Below are positions 25,780 through 35,466 of a DNA stretch of 64,000 bases, piece by piece (position 1 is the stretch's first letter; each line of letters begins with the position of its first letter). The notes under the pieces were generated by a model, which worked only from the letters and a program-made list of their open reading frames with translations, ran no database searches and was not told the origin of the DNA. The stretch is from Thermohalobaculum sp965263335 (GTDB lineage Bacteria; Pseudomonadota; Alphaproteobacteria; Rhodobacterales; Rhodobacteraceae), in assembly GCA_965263335.1 (NCBI GenBank), contig CBDHHE010000001.1:1302001-1366000 (forward strand), written 5' to 3'. The translations under genes and the position numbers were made by a program.

Positions 25780-27207
25780 ATGGATACGGTGCCGAGCCCC
25801 TTCCGACCGTTCGAGGACAATCTGGACGCATCTGCCTCCGCAGCACTGTTGCGTGAGTTGCTCGCCGATGCCGATGATGGCGAGCTGTTTCTCGAGCGCC
25901 GGCGCTCGGAGTCGCTCAGTTTCGACGATGGACGGCTGCGCAACGCGGCCTACGATGCAGCCGAGGGTTTTGGGCTGCGTGCGGTCAGCGGTGCAACCGT
26001 CGGCTACGCGCATGCGAGCGAGCTCTCGGAAGCGGCCCTGAAACGCGCGGGAGAGACAGTGCGTCTGGCTGTGCGCGATGGTGGTGGCCACATGGCAGCA
26101 CCGCCTGCAGAAACCAATCGCCGCTTGTATGCTCCGGCAGACCCGGTGTCAGAGGGGACGACTGCAGCAAAAATCGCGCTTCTGAGTGAGATCGATGCCT
26201 ATCTGCGGGCTGCGGACACCCGAGTGGTTCAGGTCACCGCAAGCCTGAACGCATCCGTGCAAGAAGTCGTGATCCTTCGTCCGGATGGCCGCGAGGCGAG
26301 TGATCACCGCCCGCTGTGCCGCCTGAACATCTCGGTCATAGTCGAACAGGATGGCCGCCGCGAGAGCGGTTCCGCCGGCGCAGGCGGGCGCCACGCCTAT
26401 GACGTGCTGATCGAACCGGGCCGCTGGCGGTCACTTGCGGACGAAGCGCTCCGCGTCGCCATCGTCAACCTCGAGGCGGCCGATGCGCCCGCCGGCGTGA
26501 TGGACGTCGTGCTCGGACCGGGCTGGCCGGGGATCCTGCTGCACGAAGCCATCGGTCACGGGCTCGAGGGCGATTTCAATCGCAAGGGCACGTCCGCGTT
26601 CACCGAGCTGATGGGCAAGCCGATCGCCGCCCCCGGTGTGACAGTCATCGACGATGGCACCATCCCGGACAGACGCGGCTCCCTGACGATCGACGACGAG
26701 GGCACGCCGACAAACCGCACAGTCCTGATCGAGGATGGCATTCTCACGGGCTACATGCAGGACCGGCAGAACGCCCGTTTGATGGGAGTGGCACCCACAG
26801 GCAATGGCCGTCGCCAGAGCTTCGCCCACATTCCGATGCCGCGCATGACAAACACGATCATGCTCGATGGGGATGCGGCGCCAGATGCGATCCTCGCTGA
26901 CCTCAAGGATGGTCTTTACGCCGTGAATTTCGGCGGTGGCCAGGTCGACATCACCAATGGCAAATTCGTCTTTTCATGTACCGAGGCCTACAGGGTAAAG
27001 GACGGACGCATACAACATCCCGTAAAAGGCGCGACACTGATCGGCGACGGGCCCAGTGCTCTTCGCGAAATCCGTGCGATCGGCAACGACAGCTGCATGG
27101 ACCCGGGCATAGGCACATGCGGCAAGAACGGTCAGGGTGTACCTGTCGGCGTCGGGCAGCCCACCGTGCTGATCGGCGGCCTAACAGTCGGTGGTGCCGG
27201 AAACTGA
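25780..27207 (+). CDS. tldD: Metalloprotease TldD
   Basis: A 475-residue TldD subunit of the TldD/TldE (PmbA) peptidase, which degrades unfolded or small peptides. The zinc motif HEAIGH lies at residues 255-260 in WPGILLHEAIGHGLEGDFN. The C-terminal region NDSCMDPGIGTCGKNGQGVP and GQPTVLIGGLTVGGAG is typical. The partner TldE/PmbA is not in this window. A promoter-like sequence lies upstream and a weak hairpin overlaps the stop. Confidence 0.96.
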   Translation: MDTVPSPFRPFEDNLDASASAALLRELLADADDGELFLERRRSESLSFDDGRLRNAAYDAAEGFGLRAVSGATVGYAHASELSEAALKRAGETVRLAVRDGGGHMAAPPAETNRRLYAPADPVSEGTTAAKIALLSEIDAYLRAADTRVVQVTASLNASVQEVVILRPDGREASDHRPLCRLNISVIVEQDGRRESGSAGAGGRHAYDVLIEPGRWRSLADEALRVAIVNLEAADAPAGVMDVVLGPGWPGILLHEAIGHGLEGDFNRKGTSAFTELMGKPIAAPGVTVIDDGTIPDRRGSLTIDDEGTPTNRTVLIEDGILTGYMQDRQNARLMGVAPTGNGRRQSFAHIPMPRMTNTIMLDGDAAPDAILADLKDGLYAVNFGGGQVDITNGKFVFSCTEAYRVKDGRIQHPVKGATLIGDGPSALREIRAIGNDSCMDPGIGTCGKNGQGVPVGVGQPTVLIGGLTVGGAGN

Positions 27208-27235
27208 GCGCGACGGGCGTCGCTCACGCTGTTTT
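27206..27235 (+). terminator. Possible terminator after tldD
   Basis: GAGCGCGAC, loop GGGC, GTCGCTC with one bulged base, followed by TTTT seven bases later, at the end of tldD. Modest stem, so uncertain. Confidence 0.4.
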
Positions 27236-27279
27236 CCGCTGACCACAAGCGGGAGCCAGCGGAATCCCAGAAAATGTGA

Positions 27280-28143
27280 TCAGTCCGCGGCGCGGTGCGG
27301 ATGCATCGGAAACACGCCAAGCACCTTAAAGCTTTTGCAGAAGAACTGGAGTTCCTCGAGCGCACGCGCAACCGGCGCATGGTCGGGGTGTCCCTCGATC
27401 TCGGAGTAGAAACGTGTGGCCGTGAACGAGCCGTTCAGCATGAAGCTCTCGAGCTTGTGCATGTTCACGCCATTCGTCGCAAAACCGCCCATCGCCTTGT
27501 AGAGGGCTGCGGGCACGTTTCGCACGTCGAACACGAAGCTCGTGATCGATCTTCCGTCGGTTGGATCCGCCTCGACCTTTTGGCGCGACATCACGAGGAA
27601 CCGGGTCGTGTTGTGATCCGCATCCTCGATGTCCGTGTCGAGCACCTCGAGACCATAGATCTCTCCAGCGAGGCGCGAGGCGATGGCGGCACGCTTCGGA
27701 TCTGCGGCACTGGCAACCTGCGCCGCACTGCCTGCGGTGTCGGAGCCTGCTTCCGCCGTGAGCCCCCGTGCGGCGAGGTAGGCCTTGCACTGTCCGAGCG
27801 CCACGGCGTGGCTCTGTGCAACCTCGACAGCATCTCGTGATGCGCCGGGCACGCCCAGGAGTTGCAGGCGAATTGGCACGAAATGCTCGCCAATGATGTA
27901 GAGACCCGACGTGGGCAGCAAGTGATGAAGATCGGCCACCCTGCCATAGGTCGAATTCTCGATCGGCATCATCGCGAGATCTGCGGTTCGTGCGCGAACC
28001 GCCTCCAGCGCGGCCTCGAAGGTCGCGCAGGGCAACGGGTCCATGTTCGGAAACACCTCGTTGCACGCCTGATGGGAGAACGCCCCAAGCTCGCCCTGAA
28101 ACGAAATCCGCCCGCGCTGGCCAACCACCGACCCAGTGTTCAA
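27280..28143 (-). CDS. pheA: Prephenate dehydratase
   Basis: A protein of up to 287 residues with the prephenate dehydratase domain (RISFQGELGAFSHQACNEVF, ADLAMMPIENSTYGRVADLH, HNTTRFLVMSRQ) and a C-terminal ACT domain for phenylalanine feedback. It makes phenylpyruvate from prephenate. No chorismate mutase domain is fused. The start is uncertain: TTG at 28143 or GTG at 28128. The gene converges on tldD. Confidence 0.94.
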   Translation of the reverse strand: MNTGSVVGQRGRISFQGELGAFSHQACNEVFPNMDPLPCATFEAALEAVRARTADLAMMPIENSTYGRVADLHHLLPTSGLYIIGEHFVPIRLQLLGVPGASRDAVEVAQSHAVALGQCKAYLAARGLTAEAGSDTAGSAAQVASAADPKRAAIASRLAGEIYGLEVLDTDIEDADHNTTRFLVMSRQKVEADPTDGRSITSFVFDVRNVPAALYKAMGGFATNGVNMHKLESFMLNGSFTATRFYSEIEGHPDHAPVARALEELQFFCKSFKVLGVFPMHPHRAAD

Positions 28144-28299
28144 TCCGAATACCCCATGATTTCAGCCCTCCCCGGCAACAGCCCCGTGATGCGTTTGGTC
28201 GCGCCTTCTACATCTTGCAGGTGCTGTGGGGAAGGCGCTAAAGACGGGCGCGAGTAAGAGAGCGGCCCTGAGCCTTGGGCCGGAAAAATGGTGGACCGC

Positions 28300-29517
28300 A
28301 TGGATTCGACTGAATTCAACAAGATCGCCGGCGCTTTTATCGGTGCGTTTCTCGTTCTGATGCTGCTGAACTTCTTTGCTGGACAAATTTACGGCACCCG
28401 TGAGGTCGCCCATCACGGCGACGAGGTATTGGCCTTCGCGGTCGAGATAGAAGAAACCGAAGCGAGCGACGAGGCGGAACCCGAGATCGACCTTCTGGCG
28501 CTTGTAGGTGCCGCGGACCCTGGCAAGGGCGAGAAGGGCTTCAGCAAGTGCAAAGCCTGCCATAAGGTTGAAGATGGCGCAAACGCCGTCGGTCCGCACC
28601 TCTGGGGCATCGTTGGACGTGAGATCGCGGGCATCGAGGGCTACGGGTATTCGGATGCCCTGAATGGCATCGAGGGGAGCTGGAACCTCGAGGAACTCAG
28701 CGCTTTTCTTGAAGCGCCGAAAGATTACGCACCGGGCACGAAAATGGCGTTTGCCGGCATTTCCGACGCCGAAGATCGCATCAATTTGATCGCCTATCTC
28801 AATGATGCAGACGGAACGCCCGAAGACCTCACCGAGGGGTTGTCAGCCCCTTCGGATGATGGCGCGGATGCCTCGGACACGACGGAGACGGAACAAGAGA
28901 CCGCGGCCGTTGAAACAGACAGCACGACCGAGAGCGAGGCAGAGACCGAAGCGACCACTGAGGATGCCGCTGCAACCGAGACCGAAGAAAGCAGCGAAGA
29001 GACGGCAGCCACCGAGGCCGAGCCCGCAACTGAAGATGCGGCGTCGGAGACGTCCACAGAGGCGACCGAAACCGAGAGCACATCTGAAGAAGCTGAAGCC
29101 ACAACCGAGAGCGAGACGACTGAGACAGCCGCCGCAACGACCGAATCCGAGCCGGAGCCTGCAGAACCCGCGTCTGGCGGTGTTTTTGCCGCTGCCGACG
29201 TCGAAGCCGGGAAGAAGGTGTTCCGCCGTTGCCGGGCCTGTCACAAGGTCGAGGAAGGCAAGAACGGCGTGGGGCCGACGCTTTGGGGCGTTGTCGGACG
29301 TCAAATCGCGGCGATCGAAGGCTTCTCGTACTCCGACGCGATGGCGGCTCAGGGCGGAGACTGGACCGGCCAGATGCTGCTCGACTATCTTGAGGATCCC
29401 AAGGGCGTCGTACCCGGCACCAAGATGGTGTTCTCGGGACTCAAGGACCTCGAGGATCGCGTCAATCTCATCGCGTACCTCAACGAGGCAGACGGCTCTC
29501 CCGAGCCGCTCGAGTAG
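28300..29517 (+). CDS. Membrane-anchored cytochrome c with two heme domains
   Basis: About 405 residues. An N-terminal helix (IAGAFIGAFLVLMLLNFFAG) anchors the protein. Then come a class I cytochrome c domain with CKACH (about 88-92) and Met ligand in GTKMAF, a ~115-residue linker made of T, E, A, S, D and P without any lysine or arginine, and a second cytochrome c domain with CRACH (315-319) and GTKMVF (numbers counted from a possible GTG/ATG 12 nt upstream). The single-domain form resembles CycM-type cytochrome c552, which carries electrons from bc1 to oxidase. The second domain and acidic linker are unusual. Start 28300 or 28288. Confidence 0.9.
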   Translation: MDSTEFNKIAGAFIGAFLVLMLLNFFAGQIYGTREVAHHGDEVLAFAVEIEETEASDEAEPEIDLLALVGAADPGKGEKGFSKCKACHKVEDGANAVGPHLWGIVGREIAGIEGYGYSDALNGIEGSWNLEELSAFLEAPKDYAPGTKMAFAGISDAEDRINLIAYLNDADGTPEDLTEGLSAPSDDGADASDTTETEQETAAVETDSTTESEAETEATTEDAAATETEESSEETAATEAEPATEDAASETSTEATETESTSEEAEATTESETTETAAATTESEPEPAEPASGGVFAAADVEAGKKVFRRCRACHKVEEGKNGVGPTLWGVVGRQIAAIEGFSYSDAMAAQGGDWTGQMLLDYLEDPKGVVPGTKMVFSGLKDLEDRVNLIAYLNEADGSPEPLE

Positions 29518-29540
29518 CCCGCCGCCGCCTCGAGAATTGA

Positions 29541-29577
29541 TGTGCCGTGCCCGATCTGGCGCGGCACAATTCGTTTT
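29541..29577 (+). terminator. Terminator after the two-domain cytochrome
   Basis: TGTGCCGTGCC, loop CGATCT, GGCGCGGCACA (11 bp with one G-U pair), followed by ATTCGTTTT. Placed 24 nt after the stop codon. Confidence 0.65.
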
Positions 29578-29672
29578 CGGCATTACCATGCTTTGTAACG
29601 CGCGTGTGTGTGCGCCTTGAAAGATCGCCACGCTCGCCCTAACCCATAGGGTGAGCGAGCAGGGAGGACTTC

Positions 29673-31532
29673 ATGCGACTGACCCGGCGCGACCTTGGCA
29701 TTCTATCGGCAGCAACCGCAGGCGCGATCATGCTGCCAACTGGAACCCGAGCTGCGGACCCAACCGTATCGCACGGTCTTTCGGCATTTGGAGATCTGAA
29801 GTACCCGGGCGATTTCACGCAGTTCGACTACGTCAACCCGGAGGCTCCGAAAGGAGGTCTCTGGTCAACAGCTTATGGCAATATCTCCTACGACAGCTTC
29901 AATCCCTTCATCCTGAAGGGGAACCCGGCACTGGGTGTCTCGACGATCATTTTCGACAGCCTGATGGTCGCATCCGCGGACGAAGCGGACTCCGTCTACG
30001 GTCTCATTGCTGCCAGTGCGGAACTGGCTGAGGACCGGTCTTGGGTCGCGTTCGAGATGCGCCCGGAAGCCCGTTTCCATGATGGCACGCCCATCACGGC
30101 AGAAGACGTCGTCTTCTCGCTCGAAACTCTCAGGACAAAGGGTGCGCCGACCTACCGGGTGTTGCTCGAACCTGTCACCGACGCCGTCGTCGATGGCCCC
30201 CACCGGGTGACGTTCAATTTTGCCCCGGATGCCGCGAAGCGCGATCTTCCGATGATGGTGGCGGGGCTGCCGATCTTCTCGAAGGCCTACTACGACACGC
30301 GCGATTTCACCGAATCGACCCTCGAGCCTCCCTTGGGGAACGGCGCCTACAAGATCGGCGCGTTCGAGCCCGGCGCTTATGTGGTGTTCGAGCGGGTGCG
30401 CGACTACTGGGCCGCGGATCTGCCGGTCAATCGGGGACGGCACAACTTCGATCAGGTTCGGATCGAGTATTTCCGCGACCGCTCTGCCAGCTTCGAGGCG
30501 TTCAAGGCCGGCGCCTTCCGCTTCCAGGAAGAGTTCTGGTCCAAGTTCTGGGCGACCGCCTACACGCCAGACAATTTTCCTGCAGTCAGGCGCGGTGAGG
30601 TCGTGCTCGACACGATACCGGACGAGACACCTGCAGGCAGCCAAGGCTTCTGGTACAACACCCGCCGTGAGAAGCTGAAGGATGCACGGGTGCGCGAGGC
30701 CATCGGGCTCTGCTTCGATTTCGAGTGGTCGAACAAGCGCCTGTTCTACGATCTCTACACCCGCACAGATAGCTTCTTCGAGGGTGGCCCGATGCAGGCG
30801 GAAGGCCCACCCACACCTGGCGAAAAGGCAATTCTCGAAAAGTTCGCTGACAAGCTGCGCCCCGATATCCTGACCGAGCCGGCTTATGTCCCGCCCAAGA
30901 CCGACGGGTCCGGTCGCAATCGGCGCGTGCTGAGACGTGCCGGAAAGCTCCTCGACGAGGCAGGTTGGGTGATCGAGAACGGTGTGCGCACGAAGGACGG
31001 CGTTCCGCTAGAGATCGAATTCCTGATCGGCAGCCAGGGGTTTGCCCGCATCGCCGCACCGATCGTCGAGAGCCTCGACAAAGTTGGGGTAAAGGCCACG
31101 GTTCGTGAGGTTGATCCCGCCCAGTACCGCAAACGCATCGACGACTTCGACTACGACATCACCACCAGCCGCAAGTCGATGAGCCTGACACCAGGTGTGG
31201 AGTTGAGAAACTACTTCCACTCCTCGAGCGCAGAGGCCCGCGGCTCGCAGAACACGGCCGGCATTGCTGACCCTGTTGTGGACGCCTTGATCGACACGAT
31301 CGAACGGGCGCAGAGTCGCGAGGAACTCACAGATGCGGTCAAGGCTCTCGATCGGGTCCTGCGGGCCAATCACTACTGGACGCCTCAATGGCACAAAGCC
31401 TCACACAATCTTGCCTACTGGGACGTCTTCGACCGTCCGGAGATAAAGCCGAAATACGCGCGCGGCGTCATCGATCTCTGGTGGATCGACGCCGAGAAAG
31501 AAGCAAAGCTGAAGGCTGCGGGCCGCATCTGA
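29673..31532 (+). CDS. Peptide ABC transporter substrate-binding protein, YejA-like
   Basis: A 619-residue periplasmic binding protein of the SBP_bac_5 family. The twin-arginine signal TRRDLGILSAATAGAIML suggests Tat export. The conserved start of the mature protein, HGLSAFGDLKYPGDFTQFDY, with YVNPEAPKGG, is typical for YejA. SFNPFILKGNPA and the closing NHYWTPQWHKASHNLAYWD support this. It heads a yejABEF operon whose permease genes follow at 1 and 4 nt spacing. Likely ligand: oligopeptides (in other bacteria, microcin C-type peptides). Confidence 0.92.
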   Translation: MRLTRRDLGILSAATAGAIMLPTGTRAADPTVSHGLSAFGDLKYPGDFTQFDYVNPEAPKGGLWSTAYGNISYDSFNPFILKGNPALGVSTIIFDSLMVASADEADSVYGLIAASAELAEDRSWVAFEMRPEARFHDGTPITAEDVVFSLETLRTKGAPTYRVLLEPVTDAVVDGPHRVTFNFAPDAAKRDLPMMVAGLPIFSKAYYDTRDFTESTLEPPLGNGAYKIGAFEPGAYVVFERVRDYWAADLPVNRGRHNFDQVRIEYFRDRSASFEAFKAGAFRFQEEFWSKFWATAYTPDNFPAVRRGEVVLDTIPDETPAGSQGFWYNTRREKLKDARVREAIGLCFDFEWSNKRLFYDLYTRTDSFFEGGPMQAEGPPTPGEKAILEKFADKLRPDILTEPAYVPPKTDGSGRNRRVLRRAGKLLDEAGWVIENGVRTKDGVPLEIEFLIGSQGFARIAAPIVESLDKVGVKATVREVDPAQYRKRIDDFDYDITTSRKSMSLTPGVELRNYFHSSSAEARGSQNTAGIADPVVDALIDTIERAQSREELTDAVKALDRVLRANHYWTPQWHKASHNLAYWDVFDRPEIKPKYARGVIDLWWIDAEKEAKLKAAGRI

Positions 31533-31533
31533 G

Positions 31534-32697
31534 ATGGGCGCCTATATCCTCCGGCGCCTGATGCTGATCATCCCGACTCTGCTCGGGATCATGCTTTTGA
31601 ACTTCGCCATCATTCAGTTCGCGCCGGGCGGGCCGGTCGAACAGATCCTGATCCAGCTTGAAGAAGGCGCCCATGGTGGCGGCGCGACCGAACGCTTCGC
31701 CGGCGGCGGTGAGGGTACCGCCCAGACCCAGGTGGGAGGCAGTACGCCCTATCGTGGGCGTCAGGGCATCGATCCGGAACTGATTGCCGACCTCGAAGCC
31801 CAGTTCGGCTTTGCCCGCATCGTCTGCGAAGACGGCTACGAAGGACCCGTCACCGCGTCGGCCGAGGCATGTACCAAAGAGGCCATTCCCGTGTGGGAAC
31901 GCTTCTTCATCATGCTGTGGAACTATGTGCGCTTCGACTTCGGTGAAAGCTTCGCGCGCTCGGAGACCGTCATCAACGTCATCCTCGACAAGATGCCCGT
32001 CTCGATCTCGCTCGGCTTGTGGGCAACGCTGATCTCTTATCTCGTCTCGATCCCGCTGGGCATCCGCAAGGCGGTCAAGGACGGCACGGCCTTCGACACC
32101 ACCACATCGGGCGTGATCATCGCCGCCTACGCTCTACCTGGATTTCTCGTACCGGTCGTCCTGCTCGTGCTGTTTGCCGGCGGCTCGTACTGGCAATGGT
32201 TTCCCTTGCGTGGCCTGCACTCGGAGGGCTGGGAAACGATGAGCTTCGGCGCGCAGGTCGTCGACTACTTCCACCACATCTTCTTGCCGGTCATGGCCAT
32301 GACGGTCGCAAGTTTTGCAACGCTCACACTGCTCACCAAGAACTCCTTTCTGGACGAGATCCGCAAACAATATGTCATGACCGCCCGCTCGAAGGGGCTC
32401 AGCGAGACCCGGGTGCTGTACGGCCACGTCTTTCGCAACGCCATGCTCATCGTCATCGCGGGCTTTCCGGCAGCCTTCGTTTCGGTCTTCTTTGCAGGTT
32501 CGATCTTCGTCGAGAGCGTCTTCTCGCTCGATGGTCTCGGGTTGCTCGCACTGGAATCGGTCATCAACCGCGACTATCCGGTCGTCCTTGGATCGCTCTT
32601 CATCTTCGGCCTGATGGGGTTAGTCCTGAAGCTGATCTCGGACCTTGTCTATGTGATGATCGACCCGCGCATCGACTTCGAGAAGCGCGAGGGCTGA
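31534..32697 (+). CDS. Peptide ABC transporter permease, YejB-like
   Basis: A 387-residue inner-membrane permease with about six helices. It starts MGAYILRRLMLIIPTLLGIM, has the long periplasmic loop seen in YejB (about 30-125) and the permease EAA-like loop MTARSKGLSETRVLYGHVFR. It begins one base after the yejA stop and is followed by yejE after 4 nt. Confidence 0.94.
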   Translation: MGAYILRRLMLIIPTLLGIMLLNFAIIQFAPGGPVEQILIQLEEGAHGGGATERFAGGGEGTAQTQVGGSTPYRGRQGIDPELIADLEAQFGFARIVCEDGYEGPVTASAEACTKEAIPVWERFFIMLWNYVRFDFGESFARSETVINVILDKMPVSISLGLWATLISYLVSIPLGIRKAVKDGTAFDTTTSGVIIAAYALPGFLVPVVLLVLFAGGSYWQWFPLRGLHSEGWETMSFGAQVVDYFHHIFLPVMAMTVASFATLTLLTKNSFLDEIRKQYVMTARSKGLSETRVLYGHVFRNAMLIVIAGFPAAFVSVFFAGSIFVESVFSLDGLGLLALESVINRDYPVVLGSLFIFGLMGLVLKLISDLVYVMIDPRIDFEKREG

Positions 32698-32701
32698 AAC
32701 G

Positions 32702-33799
32702 ATGTTCCGCTTGACCGAGCTCGACCGTCGCCGGCTGCGCAATTTCCGCGCCAACAAGCGCGCGTACTGGTCGCTCTGGATTTTCATGACCTTGTTCGTG
32801 ATCAGTCTGTTTGCTGAGGTCATCGCCAACGACCGGCCGGTCCTGTTGCGCTATCAAGGTGACTTCTATGCGCCGATCTTCACGGACTACCCCGAGACGA
32901 CATTCGGGGGCGAGTTCGAGACGGCGACCGTCTACACCGACCCGGTCGTCCGGTGCCTGATCAGAACGGGGGGCAACTTCGACCCCTGTCTGGACGAAGC
33001 CGATGGCCTCGGAGAAGCGCCCGTGGCCGAGGGTCAGTCCGAGGGATGGATCATCGAGCCATTGATCCCGTACAGCTACGACACGGTGAACAAGGGTGTC
33101 GAACGCGCGCCCTCCCCGCCCGACGCCAGTCACTGGCTCGGCACCGATGATCAGGCCCGCGATGTTGTCGCCCGCATCATCTATGGCTTCCGGCTGTCGG
33201 TACTGTTCGGCTTTTCGGTGACGCTCGTCTCCGCGCTGATCGGTGTCATTGCCGGAGCGGCACAAGGCTTTTTTGGCGGATGGGTCGATCTCTTCTTCCA
33301 GCGGGTCGAGGAAGTCTGGGGCTCGATGAACCAGCTCTACGTGATCCTCATCGTCGTGTCGGTGCTGGCACCCACGATCTGGGTGATGTTCTTTATCTTC
33401 ATCGCGTTCGGATGGACGGCACTCATCGGGGTTGTGCGCGCCGAGTTCCTGCGCGCGCGAAACTTCGAGTATGTGCGTGCCGCCCGCGCACTCGGCGTTG
33501 GGGACTGGACGATCATGTTCCGCCACCTGCTGCCGAATGCGATGGTCGCCACGGTGACCATGCTGCCCTTCATGCTGACCGGGTCGATCAGCCTTCTGGC
33601 GGGGCTGGATTTCCTGGGGTTCGGTCTCGGCTCGGGTTACCCGTCACTGGGTGAGTTGGCACTCCAGGGCAAGCAGCATCTGCAGGATTCCTGGCTCGCC
33701 CTGTCTGCATTCGCGACATTCGCGATCATGCTGTCGCTCATGGTTTTCATCTTCGAGGGCGTGCGAGACGCGTTCGACCCGCGGAAGACCTTCCAATGA
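32702..33799 (+). CDS. Peptide ABC transporter permease, YejE-like
   Basis: A 365-residue permease: FRANKRAYWSLWIFMTLFVI forms the first helix, a large periplasmic loop carries FYAPIFTDYPETTFGGEFET, and the HWLGTDDQARDVVARIIYGF motif marks DppC-type permeases. The cytoplasmic EAA loop is YVRAARALGVGDWTIMFRHL. Overlaps the start of yejF by 4 nt. Confidence 0.95.
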   Translation: MFRLTELDRRRLRNFRANKRAYWSLWIFMTLFVISLFAEVIANDRPVLLRYQGDFYAPIFTDYPETTFGGEFETATVYTDPVVRCLIRTGGNFDPCLDEADGLGEAPVAEGQSEGWIIEPLIPYSYDTVNKGVERAPSPPDASHWLGTDDQARDVVARIIYGFRLSVLFGFSVTLVSALIGVIAGAAQGFFGGWVDLFFQRVEEVWGSMNQLYVILIVVSVLAPTIWVMFFIFIAFGWTALIGVVRAEFLRARNFEYVRAARALGVGDWTIMFRHLLPNAMVATVTMLPFMLTGSISLLAGLDFLGFGLGSGYPSLGELALQGKQHLQDSWLALSAFATFAIMLSLMVFIFEGVRDAFDPRKTFQ

Positions 33800-35424
33800 G
33801 CACGACCGGCAACGTGCTGCTCGAGATCGACGATTTGTCGATCAGCTTTCAATCGGAGGGCCGGCAGGTCGACGCCGTCAAAAGCGTATCGCTGTCAATC
33901 GCGTCCGGCGAGACACTTGCACTTGTTGGCGAGTCTGGATCGGGCAAGTCGCTGACCGCGCTTTCAACCGTTCGACTGCTGCCAGACAGCGCAAAAGTGA
34001 CCGGCACGGTACGCTACCTGGGCCGCGACATGCTCTCCGCGGACGCGCGCACGTTGCGAGACATCCGCGGCAACGACATCAGCTTCATCTTTCAGGAGCC
34101 GATGACCTCGTTGAACCCGCTGCACACGATCCAAAAGCAGATCGGCGAAAGCATCGCCCTGCACCAAGGATTGCGCGGCGAGGCGGCGAACGAACGGATT
34201 GTCGAGCTTCTCACACGCGTCGGGATCCGCGAGCCCCAAAGCCGGCTCAGGGACTATCCGCACCAGCTTTCCGGCGGTCAGCGCCAGCGTGTGATGATCG
34301 CTATGGCGCTCGCCAACCTGCCGGACCTTCTGGTCGCCGACGAGCCGACCACCGCGCTCGACGTGACGATCCAGGCGCAGATCCTCAGCCTGCTGGCCGA
34401 ACTGCAACGCGAGCAGGGTCTTGCGATGATGTTCATCACTCATGATCTCGGCATCGTGCGACGCGTGGCACAACGGGTCGCCGTCATGCAGCAGGGTGAG
34501 ATCGTCGAGACCGGACCGACCGAGAAGGTGTTCGATCAACCACAGCACAGCTACACACGGATGCTGCTGGACGCCGAACCACGGGGCGTGGCGCAACCTC
34601 TTAGCCCAGGCGCTGAAACCGTGGTCGACGCACAGGCTATGCGCGTCTGGTTCCCGATCAAACGCGGCCTGCTGCGGCGCACGGTGGGGCACATCAAGGC
34701 GGTGACAGATGTGGATGTGCTGATACGAAAAGGGGAAACCCTGGGCGTTGTCGGCGAATCCGGCTCGGGAAAAACCACGCTTGCGCTTGGACTGATGCGG
34801 CTGATCAAGGCAGAGGGCCGCATCAAGTTCCTCAACAAGGGTGACATCCAGGTGCTCGGCAAGCAGGACCTGCGTGCGCTGAGACGTGACATGCAGGTTG
34901 TCTTTCAGGATCCCTTCGGGTCACTCAGTCCACGCATGTCTGTGGCTGAGATCGTGTCCGAGGGCCTGGGTGTCCATGGCCTCGGGGACAAAGCTCTCTC
35001 TGAACGGGATGCGGTCGCACGGGTGCTCGAGGAAGTGGGGCTCGAAGCCGGCATGATGGACCGCTACCCGCACGAGTTCTCGGGAGGGCAGCGCCAGCGC
35101 ATTGCCATCGCGCGTGCAATGATCCTCAAGCCGAAACTCCTGGTGCTCGATGAGCCGACCTCTGCGCTCGATATGACGGTACAAAGCCAGATCGTCGATC
35201 TCCTGCGCGATCTTCAAGGGCGCTACGGGCTCAGCTACCTCTTCATCAGCCATGATCTGAAGGTGGTGCGCGCGCTTGCGCACTCGATGCTCGTGATGCG
35301 CAACGGCGAAATCGTCGAGGCAGGGTCAGCGGCGCGGATCTTCGAGCAGCCGAGTACGGACTATGCCAAGGCGCTGATGGCCGCCGCCTTCGATCTGCGG
35401 GAGCACGCGGGCACCTCCGACTGA
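33796..35424 (+). CDS. Peptide ABC transporter ATPase with two nucleotide-binding domains, YejF-like
   Basis: A 542-residue fused ATPase. Each half has a Walker A (GESGSGKS and GESGSGKT), an ABC signature (LSGGQRQR and FSGGQRQR) and a Walker B (LLVADEPTTALDVT and LLVLDEPTSALDMT). It powers the YejAB-E importer. The gene overlaps yejE by 4 nt, ends the operon, and the LexA box of mmcB starts 15 nt after its stop. Confidence 0.96.
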   Translation: MSTTGNVLLEIDDLSISFQSEGRQVDAVKSVSLSIASGETLALVGESGSGKSLTALSTVRLLPDSAKVTGTVRYLGRDMLSADARTLRDIRGNDISFIFQEPMTSLNPLHTIQKQIGESIALHQGLRGEAANERIVELLTRVGIREPQSRLRDYPHQLSGGQRQRVMIAMALANLPDLLVADEPTTALDVTIQAQILSLLAELQREQGLAMMFITHDLGIVRRVAQRVAVMQQGEIVETGPTEKVFDQPQHSYTRMLLDAEPRGVAQPLSPGAETVVDAQAMRVWFPIKRGLLRRTVGHIKAVTDVDVLIRKGETLGVVGESGSGKTTLALGLMRLIKAEGRIKFLNKGDIQVLGKQDLRALRRDMQVVFQDPFGSLSPRMSVAEIVSEGLGVHGLGDKALSERDAVARVLEEVGLEAGMMDRYPHEFSGGQRQRIAIARAMILKPKLLVLDEPTSALDMTVQSQIVDLLRDLQGRYGLSYLFISHDLKVVRALAHSMLVMRNGEIVEAGSAARIFEQPSTDYAKALMAAAFDLREHAGTSD

Positions 35425-35438
35425 ACCTGCTGGCATTT

Positions 35439-35453
35439 GTTCACAAATTGTTC
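35439..35453 (+). promoter_or_regulatory. LexA (SOS) box of mmcB
   Basis: GTTC-ACAAATT-GTTC, an exact match to the alphaproteobacterial LexA site GTTC-N7-GTTC. It lies 13 nt before the mmcB ATG, where bound LexA would block transcription. Confidence 0.85.
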
Positions 35454-35466
35454 TACTCTCTTCCGC

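Noticed and set aside
28144..28161. A five-codon leader frame (MGYSD) ending at the pheA start
   Set aside because: No phenylalanine codons and no attenuator stems, so a control leader peptide is not supported.
28843..29631. A 262-codon minus-strand frame rich in G, L, R and C
   Set aside because: Antisense of the low-complexity acidic linker of the cytochrome; the apparent pattern is only the complement of Glu/Thr/Ala codons.
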